NCBI RefSeq assembly: GCF_022213955.1
Contig: NZ_JAKNTW010000018.1
Span: 1-64,000, forward strand
Length of the DNA stretch: 64,000 nt
Direction of reading: 5' to 3'
DNA from: Dolomitihabitans soli
GTDB taxonomy: Bacteria > Actinomycetota > Actinomycetes > Streptosporangiales > Streptosporangiaceae
Within the stretch, counting starts at the first letter, position 1, and each line of letters begins with the position of its first letter. Shown piece by piece: positions 17,140 to 26,151 of the stretch. Both the position numbers and the translations under genes were made by a program. The notes below the pieces were generated by a model. The model was not told where the DNA came from. It saw only the letters and a program-made list of their open reading frames with translations, and did no database searches.

Positions 17140-17392
17140 TTACCGCCGATCAGCGACCGCTCGATCAAGACTGGTCAACTCCTCGGCCGACAGATTCTCG
17201 CTGCTGACGGCGGGGTTGCTCAAGAAAGTCCTCCAGCGCATCGTCCACGAGGGAGAAGGCCGGCGCACCATCCAACTCCTCGTCCGGCACCGGCGTTCGG
17301 TGTTCCAGCGCTTGCCGCGCCTGGTTGACCTCCACGCCCAGGGACGCCCACGCAGCCTCTACCAACGCCCACAGCCGTGCTTCGTCCTCCAC
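17140..17392 (-). pseudogene. Frameshifted small conserved protein
   Basis: From a GTG at 17392 the frame reads an acidic helical protein (LWALVEAAWASLGVEVNQAR onward, ending DDALEDFLEQP) to a stop at 17165. After DDALEDFL the next frame continues naturally as SNPAVSSENLSAEELTSL, then RAVADRR to a TAA at 17140. Removing one T from the TTT on the coding strand (17225-17227) would join the two as one 80-residue protein. The initial part resembles DUF4240-like regulators-of-unknown-function, weakly. Confidence 0.4.
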
Positions 17393-17545
17393 CTGACAGT
17401 CCTTCGTACTCGTTGCTCCACATCACCATCGGCCCGGCGCCCGACAATGATCATCCAACCAGGCCCTCCGCTCGGGTCAGTGTCATGGACCGCGAAGTAG
17501 AGGCGTATCCCGGTGCCGTGCGCACGTTCGGGCTCGGTCAGACGG

Positions 17546-17574
17546 AGCGCCCCAGGCCACGCGCCTGGGGCGCT
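17546..17574. terminator. 12-bp stem hairpin
   Basis: AGCGCCCCAGGC at 17546-17557 pairs with GCCTGGGGCGCT at 17563-17574 around a 5-nt loop. It stands between the small leftward pseudogene region and the DinB gene. Confidence 0.75.
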
Positions 17575-17695
17575 GAATCCTCAGCCCCCGCCGGAGAGTG
17601 ATCCTAGGAAACTCGGGCCGGCCTGCGAGCGACTGGACAGCAGGGACGAGCCAGATGCGCATCCACGAAGATCGAGTTAAGGCAGGATCGGTCGC

Positions 17696-18193
17696 ATGAA
17701 TCGCGAGACTCCACCTCAAATAGCGGGAGAGACCGCCACTCTGGCCGCCTACCTCGACTTTCATCGCGCCACCCTTGCACTCAAGTGCACCGGCATGAGC
17801 GACGACGCTGTCCGTGAACGCGCCGTGCCCCCGTCGTCGCTATCGCTGCTCGGCCTTGTTCGCCATCTCACCGATGTCGAGCGCGGTTGGATCGGCAGCT
17901 GTGTCGGTGGATTAGATCTTCTCCCGCTCTACTCCGACGACGCCAACCCCGACGGAGACTTCGACGATGTCGATTCCGCCAACGTGGGGCAGGCATTCGA
18001 TGTCTGGAGGCAGACCATCGAACGCTCACGGGCGATCATTGCGGGACGTTCCCCGGACGACACCGGCACTCGCGGGGACGGATCGCTGGTGACGGTCCGC
18101 TGGGTGCTGTTGCACGTGATCGAGGAGTACGCACGGCACAACGGCCACGCCGACCTACTCCGGGAGAGAACCGATGGCGCTACCGGCGAGTGA
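17696..18193 (+). CDS. DinB-family protein (DUF664)
   Basis: 165 aa from ATG 17696. A four-helix DinB-like bundle with metal-ligand histidines: LVRHLTDVERGW near residue 55 and HVIEEYARHNGHADLLRE near 140-158. These proteins resemble mycothiol- or bacillithiol-dependent transferases; individual functions are mostly unknown. It is a single-gene unit after a terminator. Confidence 0.85.
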   Translation: MNRETPPQIAGETATLAAYLDFHRATLALKCTGMSDDAVRERAVPPSSLSLLGLVRHLTDVERGWIGSCVGGLDLLPLYSDDANPDGDFDDVDSANVGQAFDVWRQTIERSRAIIAGRSPDDTGTRGDGSLVTVRWVLLHVIEEYARHNGHADLLRERTDGATGE

Positions 18194-18241
18194 CCGGCAA
18201 CCTGATTGCCTCGGTCAGGTGCTCCCGGCAGACAGACGTCA

Positions 18242-19429
18242 ATGCCCGTTGACGATCCTGTGTGGTCCTCGTCCGTCGACGCGGGCGAGGAGGCGTTGAC
18301 AGTCTCTCCGCTGCAAAGGATCATCTGGGATCAGGACAGGACACCGGTTGTGGGAATCTCGTATGAGGCGCGGGTAGTCAAGTACGGCGCCGTGTCGACT
18401 GCCTTGGCGCTCCTCAGTGATCGACAGCTCAGTGAGCTCGTCGGCAAGGCGAGCGTCATCGGGTCCGGGATAGGCGGCATGTCCACGCGGCTAGAGATCG
18501 ATGGTGTGCCCGTGTTCGCCAAGCGGATCTCGCTCACAGACCTCGAGCGCCGTCCAGAGAACGTCATGTCCACGGCGAATGTGTTCGGGCTTCCCACGTT
18601 CTGCCAGTACGGAGTCGGTGGACCCGGGTTCGGTGCCTGGCGCGAGCTGGCGGCCAACGCCTTGACCACGAACTGGGCACTGGCCGAGCGGAGTCAGGCG
18701 TTCTCGATGATGTATCACTGGCGAGTGCTCCCCGGGGCGGCACCGGTGGACGATGAACATGCCGACATCGACCGGACCGTTGCGTACTGGGGTGGCTCGC
18801 CGGCCGTGCGTGAACGGCTGGAAGCCGTCGCTTCGGCGTCGGCGAGCGTCGTGTTGTTCCTTGAGTACATCCCGATGACCTTGAATGCCTGGCTGGCAAC
18901 ACAGCTTGCTGCCGGCGCCGACGCCTTGATCTCGGCCTGCGCGATGGTCGAACGGTGCCTGCTGACCGATGTGGCGTTCATGAACACCAACGGGCTACTG
19001 CACTTCGACGCTCACTTCCGCAACATTCTCACCGACGGTCAGCGCCTCTACTTCGCAGATCTCGGGCTGGCTACGTCACCGCGGTTCGACCTGTCGGCCG
19101 ACGAGTCGGACTTCATCGCGCGCAACACGAGCCATGATTTGGGCTATGTGGTCATGAACCTGGTCAACTGGCTGGTGACCAACGTGTGCGGCGTGGCCGT
19201 TCCGAGGGCCGGCGGGCCTACCGCGCGAAACGAACACATCCGGAGGTACGCCGAAGGTGAGCAGCCTGTAGGCGTTCCTGAGCCCCTGGCGGCGATGATC
19301 CGCCGGTACGCGCCGGCCACGGTCGTGATGAACGACTTCTATTGGGACCTGTTCGGGGAGAGCCGGGCAACCCCGTATCCGGCCGAACAAGTCGATCGCG
19401 CCATCGGCTCTCTTTCCTCATCACTCTGA
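18242..19429 (+). CDS. Protein-kinase-like / aminoglycoside-kinase-like protein
   Basis: About 395 aa from ATG 18242; the frame is open upstream to a TTG at 18206. Kinase-fold elements are visible: VFAKRI with a possible ATP-binding Lys near 105, HFDAHFRNIL as the catalytic loop (HxDxxxxN), then LYFADLGLA as the DFG-equivalent (DLG). The glycine-rich loop appears as GSGIGGMSTRL. It is a soluble atypical kinase. Similar proteins in Streptomyces are annotated only as kinase-family. Target is unknown. Confidence 0.65.
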   Translation: MPVDDPVWSSSVDAGEEALTVSPLQRIIWDQDRTPVVGISYEARVVKYGAVSTALALLSDRQLSELVGKASVIGSGIGGMSTRLEIDGVPVFAKRISLTDLERRPENVMSTANVFGLPTFCQYGVGGPGFGAWRELAANALTTNWALAERSQAFSMMYHWRVLPGAAPVDDEHADIDRTVAYWGGSPAVRERLEAVASASASVVLFLEYIPMTLNAWLATQLAAGADALISACAMVERCLLTDVAFMNTNGLLHFDAHFRNILTDGQRLYFADLGLATSPRFDLSADESDFIARNTSHDLGYVVMNLVNWLVTNVCGVAVPRAGGPTARNEHIRRYAEGEQPVGVPEPLAAMIRRYAPATVVMNDFYWDLFGESRATPYPAEQVDRAIGSLSSSL

Positions 19430-19737
19430 TGATCGCCGAGCGAAGCTGCTGGTCAAGGTCATTCGTCCTCGCTTCGCCGCGGGCGCTCCACCTTGACCAG
19501 GGCCTCCGCCCGGCAGAGAGCAGAGCCTGTCGAGGGAGACAAAGAATGGGACGCTCAGCCGCCGTCGCCCGGCCGCATGACCAGACTCGTGCGCAAGGCG
19601 TTACACAACGCGGAGCAGGACTGGTTCCACCGGATCGCGTTGGCGGAAGGGCGCGATACAGCAGCAGGCAGGCGGCCACGGTGACGATGGTGGAGGTCCG
19701 GAATCGGATGGGCTGCTCGGAGCCGAGGAAGGGGTCT
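19430..19737. other. Non-coding or degraded stretch
   Basis: About 300 bp between the kinase-like gene and the end of the TetR gene. Leftward reading past the TetR stop gives LGSEQPIRFRTSTIVTVAAC followed by LLLYRALPP, which looks like the start of a membrane protein that is soon disrupted. No intact gene is supported. Confidence 0.35.
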
Positions 19738-20457
19738 TCACCGCTGGGGGGTCTGGCTGCGGTCGATGACGGCCAGGACGGCGTCCTGGGCCTGGCGGAA
19801 GACGGCGACGGTCGCGTCGGCGGCCGCGGTGATGGCCTGCTCGCCGGGCGCGGCCGGGGGTTCGAGCAGCAGGGCGACGGTGTCGGCGAGGACGTCGCCG
19901 GGGTCGCCGGTGCTGTGCGGGGCGGAGGCCGGGTCGGCCATGGCGCTGCCGAATCCGACCAGGACCGCGTGCATGGCGTAGGCCTGGTCGGCCAGGGGCT
20001 GGTCGGCGCGGGTCAGGCCGTGCCGACGCAGGATCGGCATGACCGCCTCGCACAGCGCGCTGGGCTGGGTGCGGTCGAACAGGTCGCGGTCGCCGGCCTG
20101 TTCGGTGAGCAGCCGCAGCAGGTCGGCGTCGCCGCTGCTGAGGCGGCGCGCCAGCGCGGATTCCTGCCCGGTGCGCAGCAGTAGCGGGGCCAGGCGGCGC
20201 GGTAGCACGGCGGTGGGGTCGGCGGTGATGCGGGCGATGATCGCGTCCAGGAAGGTGAGCAGTTCCCGGGCGAACAGGCCGAGGATGAGGTCTTCCTTGG
20301 TGGGCCAGTACAGGTAGACGGTGCCCTTGCCGACGCCGGCGGCGCCGGCGATCTCGCTGACGGTGACCTTGCGCACGCCATGGTCGGCCACCAGTTTGCG
20401 GGTGCAGTCCAGGATGCGGGCGGCTTTGCGCGAATGGTGTTCGATCAGCGGGCTCAC
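19738..20457 (-). CDS. TetR/AcrR-family regulator
   Basis: 239 aa from a GTG at 20457. The N-terminal HTH spans about residues 12-58 (VTVSEIAGAAGVGKGTVYLYW) and the rest is a helical ligand-binding domain. It lies 37 bp downstream of the frameshifted FAD monooxygenase in the same orientation, probably co-transcribed. The 9-bp-arm palindrome upstream of the monooxygenase is the likely operator, which would give autoregulation. The ligand is presumably a drug-like aromatic substrate of the monooxygenase. Confidence 0.85.
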   Translation of the reverse strand: MSPLIEHHSRKAARILDCTRKLVADHGVRKVTVSEIAGAAGVGKGTVYLYWPTKEDLILGLFARELLTFLDAIIARITADPTAVLPRRLAPLLLRTGQESALARRLSSGDADLLRLLTEQAGDRDLFDRTQPSALCEAVMPILRRHGLTRADQPLADQAYAMHAVLVGFGSAMADPASAPHSTGDPGDVLADTVALLLEPPAAPGEQAITAAADATVAVFRQAQDAVLAVIDRSQTPQR

Positions 20458-20494
20458 CCTGGGTTGTCCTGTTCCTGCCGGGCCGGGTGAGGGG

Positions 20495-21705
20495 TCACAC
20501 GGCGGCGACGTCGAGGTTCTTGTTGGTCATGTTGGGCCCGTTCATTATCTTACCCATGACCGGGCCGATAGCCGGTGCGCGCATCAGGCGCAGCATCGCG
20601 GCGCGGATGAGCTGTTCCTTGCGGTCGTGCGGGGTGAAGATCCTGCGCATGGCCAGGGCGCTGTCCTGTTCGGTGTGGATGAACGGCCGCATCCGGGCCT
20701 CCCAGGCGCGCAGCGCGGCCGGCAGGTCACCGTCGTGGCGTTGCAGCATGGTGCCGAGGAGTTCGCCGCCGGCGAGCCCGCTGGAGGCGCCCATGCCCGC
20801 GAAGAGAGTAACGCACCAGGCGGCGTCGCCGACCAGGACGACCCGGCCGCGGTGCCAGCGCGGCATTTTCACCTGGTTGACGGAGTCGAACAGGTGGTCA
20901 GGGGCTTGTTCGAACGCGGTGAACAGGCTTTCCAGCAGCTCGCCGGGGGGCTGGGGGCCAAAGGCGGCGCGGATGGACTCGATCGGCGAGCGGGTGAACT
21001 CGGCGTCGATGTTGCTGGTGCGGTAGGAGAACAGCAGGCCCGGGGTGTGGTTGGTGTAGGAAAGGTCCATGCCGAGCGGCCGGGCTCAGCCAGGATGAGG
21101 CCTTCCTCCTGGCGGAAGCCGTGGATCGGCTTGTCCAGGACGGTGGCGCCGATCATGTAGTGCAGCGGGTGCAGGTAGTCCTCGGCGCCGAAGGCGAGCC
21201 TACGTACCGTCGAGCGCATGCCGTCGGCGCCCACGACCAGGTCGTAGCGTTCGGTGACGGTGGTGTCGGAAACGGTGTCGTGCAGGGCGACCTCGGCCGC
21301 GGAGTCGTCCTGGGTGATGTGGGTGGGCACGGTGGAGTAGCGGATCTCCACATCGTCAGGCAGCGCTGCGAACAGCGCCTTCTCGATGTCGCCGCGCAAC
21401 AGCTGCCGGGGACTGCCGGGCAGGTTGGCCGGGCTCATGCCGGGGGCGCGGCGCCCGGCCCGGTTCACCTCGTAGGCGACTTGCGAGCCGCTGCGGTCGC
21501 CGATCGCCTCCAGCACACCCAGCCGGCGCGCGGAGGCGACGCCGGCACCGAACAGCATGATGAAGTACCCGTCCGAACGGCGGCCGGCGGCCCGTTCCAC
21601 CAGGACCGGCTCCCAGCCCACCTGCCGCAGCCGCAAGGCGGTCGCGATGCCCGCGATCCCGAGTCCGACCACCAGCGCCCGGCCGCGCCCGATCGTGTTT
21701 CCCAT
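20495..21705 (-). pseudogene. FAD-dependent monooxygenase, single-base frameshift
   Basis: Start ATG 21705 with AAGGGG upstream. The first frame reads a Rossmann FAD-binding N-terminus (RALVVGLGIAGIATALRLRQ), the middle DLVVGADGMRSTVRRL and on to LILAEPGRSAW. The second frame, ending at 20495, reads SYTNHTPGLLFSYRTSN and the conserved VVLVGDAAWCVTLFAGMGAS (FAD/ribityl GD motif). The two join if one C is restored in the coding-strand run TTTCC at about 21059-21063, giving WTFPYTNHT. The intact product would be about 400 aa, like TetX/PHBH-type hydroxylases of antibiotics or aromatics. It may be a real pseudogene or a sequencing indel. Confidence 0.75.
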
Positions 21706-21747
21706 GTCGTTCCCCTTCCGGTGCCGTCGCGACCAAACTACCAATTA

Positions 21748-21775
21748 ACTGACCAATATGGTTCTGTTGGTCAGT
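21748..21775. promoter_or_regulatory. Perfect 9-bp inverted repeat, TetR operator candidate
   Basis: ACTGACCAA at 21748-21756 and TTGGTCAGT at 21767-21775 are exact complements separated by 10 bp. The site is about 45 bp before the monooxygenase start, in an AT-rich promoter gap. Binding by the downstream TetR is the simplest inference. Confidence 0.65.
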
Positions 21776-21849
21776 ATGTCGTGAGCCACAGGGCCGCCCG
21801 GGCTCGGTTCGGCTGCCGCCGAGGCGCCGAGGTCACAGGAGAGGCGATG

Positions 21850-22262
21850 GACGAGGCAGCTACAGACAAGGGCGATCGACTACTTCCGGCATGGAGTGTC
21901 CAAGGGGCGCGATCGATAACCACGCGTGGCATCGCATCGTCGGCTGGATCTTCCGCAAACACTCCCGGATCAGCCGGCGACAGCTGCACCGCCGGTTCTG
22001 CCTGCCCGGCACCTGGAAACTGGCCTGCAACGGCGTCGAGTTCACCGGCGCATCCCGCGTCAAAGTGACCCGCTGCCGTTAGTGCGGAACCAAAAGTCCG
22101 ACGCCGTGGACACCACCACCGGCAACCGCCGTTGCAGGCGGTCGACCCCCGGGCAAGACACGCGGAGAGCCCGGTGCGTGGAGACATGCACGCCGGGTTC
22201 GGCGGGCGGGTCAGGGAAACGGACTGATCGCGAGACCAGCACCGCGCCCTGGCCCGACCCAG
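21850..22262 (+). mobile_element. 3' remnant of a group II intron (maturase C-terminus, domains V and VI)
   Basis: Rightward reading gives AIDYFRHGVSK, then after a frame change NHAWHRIVGWIFRKHSRISR and FTGASRVKVTRCR ending at a stop at 22082. This is the X/maturase C-terminal pattern of group II intron reverse transcriptases. About 85 bp later, 22167-22200 is a 34-nt domain V with the AGC triad, complementary arms (GAGCCCGG with CCGGGTTC) and a GAGA-type loop. A GC-rich domain VI-like hairpin follows to about 22,260. The 5' ribozyme domains and the reverse transcriptase itself are missing, so the element is dead. Confidence 0.7.
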
Positions 22263-22285
22263 GTACACCCGGATGCTATGCCTGA

Positions 22286-23596
22286 TCAGGGCGACCGTTG
22301 ATCAGCGTTGCCTACGTCCGTCGTGTCGGTACATTCCCGTGGCGCTGGTACGGCGGGTGGGCCCTGGCCGCGCAGCCGGTCCATCTCGCGCCATTCGGGC
22401 CGCAGCCCTGTCAGGCTGGTGGTGAGCGCATAGGCCGCCCCGCCTGCGAGCAGCACCGGCGCCAACCCCGCGGCCGCCACCGCCACCCCGCCCACCAGCC
22501 CGCCGAGCGGGATCCCGGCCCATGCGAGGGAGTCCTTCAGCGCGTTGACCCGGCCCAGCAGGCGCCGCGGCACCCGCTCGTACGAGATCGCCCCAAGGAT
22601 CGGGTTCAGGAACCCGCCGGCGAACCCGCCCACCGCGAACACCGCCACCATGGCCCATACCGGCGCGTCCACCGCCAGGATGAGGAAGCGCGACGGCCCG
22701 GCGAGCAGGAACGCCACGAAGAACACCGGTCTGCGCCGCATCCGGTGCGCCACGGCGGCCGCGACCAGGCTGCCGCCGACGGCCGTCAACCCCATCACGC
22801 TGCTGTTCAGACCGACCATGGCGGGGCCGTGGCCGGACTCCTTGGCCCACACGGGCGCGAGGACCTGGCTGAAGGCCGCGTCGAGCAGGTTCGTGACGCC
22901 GACCATGACGATCACGGAGAGCAGCAGCGGTTCGCCGCGCAGGAACGCGAAGCCCTGGCCGAACCGCTGCCAGTACCCCTCCTTGTCCTGCTGCGCCGGC
23001 GCGCGGTGCCCCATGCCGCGGGGCAACGCCCACGCCACGACCACGGAGCCGAGCGCGAAGCAGGCGACGCTGATGCCCAGGCTGGCCAGCGGCCCGAGTA
23101 GCGCCACCACTGCGCCTCCCGCCGCGGGCCCCACCGTCTGGGCCAGCCGCTCGGTCACGCCCATCAGCCCGGTGGCTCGCTCCAGCGGCACCCGCCCTTG
23201 CTCGGCCGCCTCGGGAACCATGATCTCCTTGGCCAGGTCCCCTGGACCGCGGGCCGCGCCGACCACCGCGACCAGGGCGATCAGCGCACCCAGCGGCAGC
23301 AGGTCCAGCGCGTGCAGAAGGACCACGGCCCCGGCCGCCGCGGCGCTCACCACGTCGCCGACCCACGAGATCCGGCGCGGCCCGACCCGATCGACCAGCG
23401 GCCCGGTCAGCGCCTTGACCAGCACGTATGGGGCCATCTCCGCGAACGCCACCACTCCCGTCTGCGCCGGGCTCCCGGTCGTCGTCAGTACGAACCAGGG
23501 CAGTGCGATGGCCGACACCCGCGTGCCGGTCAGCGACACCGTCATGGCCGCGAGCAGGCCGGCCATCGGGCGTAAGGACCCGCGCGAACCCGTCAC
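22286..23596 (-). CDS. MFS efflux transporter
   Basis: 436 aa from GTG 23596, overlapping the ArsR stop as GTGA; the longer upstream frame is antisense noise. It has about 12 predicted membrane segments. The loop GPLVDRVGPRRISWVGD near residue 70 is the MFS motif A between segments 2 and 3. It belongs to the enterobactin-exporter/macrolide-efflux-like MFS group (type MFS_3). Co-transcription with an ArsR-type repressor suggests inducible export of a toxic compound. The substrate is unknown. Confidence 0.85.
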   Translation of the reverse strand: MTGSRGSLRPMAGLLAAMTVSLTGTRVSAIALPWFVLTTTGSPAQTGVVAFAEMAPYVLVKALTGPLVDRVGPRRISWVGDVVSAAAAGAVVLLHALDLLPLGALIALVAVVGAARGPGDLAKEIMVPEAAEQGRVPLERATGLMGVTERLAQTVGPAAGGAVVALLGPLASLGISVACFALGSVVVAWALPRGMGHRAPAQQDKEGYWQRFGQGFAFLRGEPLLLSVIVMVGVTNLLDAAFSQVLAPVWAKESGHGPAMVGLNSSVMGLTAVGGSLVAAAVAHRMRRRPVFFVAFLLAGPSRFLILAVDAPVWAMVAVFAVGGFAGGFLNPILGAISYERVPRRLLGRVNALKDSLAWAGIPLGGLVGGVAVAAAGLAPVLLAGGAAYALTTSLTGLRPEWREMDRLRGQGPPAVPAPRECTDTTDVGNADQRSP

Positions 23597-24174
23597 GCGC
23601 CCTCCGGCAGTTCGGGCAGGAGCTGCGTGATCAGCGAGACCCGCACGGCGCCCTCGGGCGCCGTCTCGCCGGGCATGTCGCGGCGGTAGCGGGAGATGAC
23701 CTCTTCCAGTTCCTCGCGCAGCCGCTGCCCCTCCTCCGGGGTGAGGCGCAGCGCGAAGGAGCTGAGGTCGAGCACGCGCCGCCACTCCCCTGGCATGGTC
23801 TGCAGCTCGTTCAGCGTCCGCTGGGTGCGCAGGTTGTACACGGCGGCCACGGACTGCATGTAGGCCAGCGCCGCCTCGGGCTCCCGCTCCGCCAGCTCCT
23901 CGTCGGTGAGGCGGGTGATGAGGTGGACCGAGCGCCACCAGCGCTCGCGGGCGTTGCCGCGCTCGGTGTCCTCCTCCACGAATCCGGCAGCGCCGAGCCT
24001 GCGCAGATGGTAGCTGGCCGTGCCCGAATTCACCCCCAGGCGCTCGGCCAGGCGGGTGGCAGTGGACGGGCCATGTCTGCGCAGCAGGTCCACGAGCTGC
24101 ACCCGTACCGGGTGGGCCAGGGCCCGCAGGCCTTTGGCATCGAGGACGACCACGCTCTCGCCGGGTTCGGTCAT
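23593..24174 (-). CDS. ArsR-like winged-helix regulator of the MFS gene
   Basis: About 193 aa from ATG 24174 (MTEPGESVVVLDAKGLRALA). The winged helix covers residues 10-90 (ALAHPVRVQLVDLLRRHG, RLGVNSGTASYHLRRLGAAG). A longer C-terminal helical half follows, as in regulators coupled to drug-efflux pumps. Translation is coupled to the MFS gene by a GTGA overlap. Direct repeats and a perfect 10-bp palindrome lie 15-50 bp upstream. Confidence 0.85.
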   Translation of the reverse strand: MTEPGESVVVLDAKGLRALAHPVRVQLVDLLRRHGPSTATRLAERLGVNSGTASYHLRRLGAAGFVEEDTERGNARERWWRSVHLITRLTDEELAEREPEAALAYMQSVAAVYNLRTQRTLNELQTMPGEWRRVLDLSSFALRLTPEEGQRLREELEEVISRYRRDMPGETAPEGAVRVSLITQLLPELPEGA

Positions 24175-24190
24175 GCCTCGAAGGCTAGAC

Positions 24191-24225
24191 CGCAAACACT
24201 CATTCGCAAACACTCATTCGCGAAT
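24191..24225. promoter_or_regulatory. Tandem 14-bp repeats plus ATTCGCGAAT palindrome
   Basis: CGCAAACACTCATT occurs twice in tandem (24191-24204, 24205-24218) and its end merges with the perfect palindrome ATTCGCGAAT (24216-24225). A further TTTGCAA follows at about 24230. Position just before the ArsR start fits an autoregulatory operator or promoter. Confidence 0.6.
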
Positions 24226-24481
24226 AACTGTTTGCAATCGTTGATCGATCGATCTTGTCGACGGCCCGCGAGTCACCGCGCGCGGACGCCGGCGGCTCCG
24301 CTGGAAGAGATCGGCGAACTGTTCGCCGTGTGAGAGTCAGGCGCTGTGGCTACGCCCTGTACGGGCTTGTACGGATGATTCGGCGGGCCGTTGCCGGGCG
24401 CGGCGTGATGCCCCCACCGTCGACGTGTCAGCCGGGAAACGGCGGCATGTGTCGGGGACATCCGAGCGCGGGAGTGGGACC

Positions 24482-25462
24482 ATGGAGCGATCTGGGGAGC
24501 GATCTGGCGTAGCAGAAGGTGTGGCGCGGGGACGCAGACGTCTGCGGATGCGATCGCGGACCGCGCGCATCGCAGCGGCGGCGCTGCTGATCACAGGCGG
24601 CCCGACGGCGCTGGAGACCACCGCGGCCTCTCCGGCCGCCGCAGCCGACGACGGAACCCTGTGTGGGTACTCAAGCGCAGCCGGCAAAGCGATCATGCGC
24701 TACACAGGAACACCTGGGCAGTGGACGCAGATCGGTGATCCGCCCCGGATGATCTACGGCAACAACCACACCCTCCTGGCCACCAATCCAGTAACGGATC
24801 ATGTCTTCCAGCACCTCAGCGGAACCGACTGGCGCTGGATCGGAAATCCGGGCGTTTTCACCTTCGTCGGCACGACGGTGTATGGAACGCCCTACAACCG
24901 GTCAGTGATCATGCAGTTCTCCGGGGTTCCCGGTAGCTGGACCGCGGTCGGCGGGCCGCATGCCGGCCTTTCCGGGGGACCACAAGGGCTCATCTCCACG
25001 CAGCCTGGCACATACGCAGCCTTCCTCTACACCGGCACCCCTCACGTCTGGACGCCACTCGGGAGGCCGCCGGGCGACCGACGAATCGTCTACATGTCCA
25101 CCACCACCGACATCTACGCCGTGGAAGAGAACGTCGGCGAAATCGGTGGCATCTTCGTCCGCAACAAGGTTGACGGCTCCTGGGTCCGCATCAACGCACC
25201 CGGCCTCAACGTCGCAGTCGTGTGGTCCGGGGGCTTCGGAATAATCGCCGGCACCGACGACAACCTCGGCGATGTGTACCTCTACACCGGACCACCCGGC
25301 GTCTGGAAGAAGATCAGCTCACCAGGCTTCCATTTCGTCGTCACCGACCGTACGATCTACCGCCAGAACCACGTTACGGACGAGATCTACAAGTACTCCG
25401 GAACTCCCAACGTCTGGACCAAGATTCACAACGGCCTCTCCGTCATCACTCGTTGTCCCTGA
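24482..25462 (+). CDS. Secreted beta-repeat (propeller/lectin-like) protein
   Basis: 326 aa if started at ATG 24482 (GGGAG, 8-nt spacing); ATG 24545 is an alternative close to the signal sequence. An export signal (TARIAAAALLITGG onward, ending AAAADDG) precedes about six repeated units of roughly 45 residues. Each unit has a Y-T/S-G-T/P-P-x-x-W core, for example YTGTPGQWTQIG, YTGTPHVWTPLG, YTGPPGVWKKIS and YSGTPNVWTKIH. This periodicity suggests a five- to six-bladed propeller or tectonin-like lectin. Ligand and role are unknown. Confidence 0.75.
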   Translation: MERSGERSGVAEGVARGRRRLRMRSRTARIAAAALLITGGPTALETTAASPAAAADDGTLCGYSSAAGKAIMRYTGTPGQWTQIGDPPRMIYGNNHTLLATNPVTDHVFQHLSGTDWRWIGNPGVFTFVGTTVYGTPYNRSVIMQFSGVPGSWTAVGGPHAGLSGGPQGLISTQPGTYAAFLYTGTPHVWTPLGRPPGDRRIVYMSTTTDIYAVEENVGEIGGIFVRNKVDGSWVRINAPGLNVAVVWSGGFGIIAGTDDNLGDVYLYTGPPGVWKKISSPGFHFVVTDRTIYRQNHVTDEIYKYSGTPNVWTKIHNGLSVITRCP

Positions 25463-25529
25463 GGGGGCGTCGCTGAACCAGTGAGTGATCACGGGGCGAT
25501 ACGTCGGCGAGAGAGCTCTACGGTCAAGG

Positions 25530-25765
25530 CGTTCCCTTCGCCGAGGCAGCGGGCTGCCGATCTTGCTCGGTTTCGGGCGGGGTCGGCGCGCGTCGGCACA
25601 GGCCTGGCCGTTGGTGGGATGCCGGTTGCGCCGGATCTCCCGGCTGATAGTCGAAGGCGCACGGCCCAGCTCGCGCGCGATCTCGCGGATCGAAACCTCT
25701 CCCGCACCCGGTCAGCGAGATGAATCCGCTCGTCCGCGCGCAGGTAGCGGGACGCGCCAGAAGGG
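25530..25765 (-). mobile_element. IS30-family transposase remnant
   Basis: Leftward reading gives GASRYLRADERIHLADRVRE in one frame. After a shift the next frame reads VSIREIARELGRAPSTISRE followed by IRRNRHPT, then PRPKPSKIG. This is the N-terminal HTH of IS30 transposases. The DDE catalytic domain is absent. It abuts the truncated LysR gene. Confidence 0.65.
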
Positions 25766-25802
25766 GCACCGTCGGTCGTCTGACCGGCGGTGCCCCCCCG
25801 GG

Positions 25803-26072
25803 TTACCCTCGCGCTGCTCGATGTTCGGCGGCCGCGATCATGCCGAGGATGTAGCCGTATCCTTGCGCGTAGGCCTGCGAGCGCGATGGGTCGCCGTCAC
25901 TCGGCGGAACGTGGTCGCGTTCGAGCAGTTGCACGCCCACTGCTGATTCGAGTTTCCGGATCTGACGGCTCAGCGGCGGCTGGGTCATGCGAAGCCGCAT
26001 GGCCGCCCGGCCAAAGTGCAGTTCCTCGGCCACGGCGACAGAGCCTCGGAGTTGCTCCAAGGTGTACATCAT
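25803..26072 (-). pseudogene. LysR-family regulator, truncated after the DNA-binding domain
   Basis: From an ATG at 26072 or 26069 the frame reads a normal LysR helix-turn-helix (TLEQLRGSVAVAEELHFGRA then AMRLRMTQPPLSRQIRKLES) down to VQLLERD. It then switches abruptly into unrelated sequence ending at 25803. The ligand domain is missing. Adjacent IS30 debris suggests insertion and deletion removed it. Confidence 0.65.
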
Positions 26073-26151
26073 GCGGGGAAGGTATCCCTCCATGCACCAA
26101 TAAAGCTGGACAGAAATTTTGGCGGTCATAGGCTGCACGCACTCGCGGAGT

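Noticed and set aside
24191-24218. CRISPR-like direct repeat
   Set aside because: Only two 14-bp tandem copies with no spacer and no cas gene; better explained as an operator.
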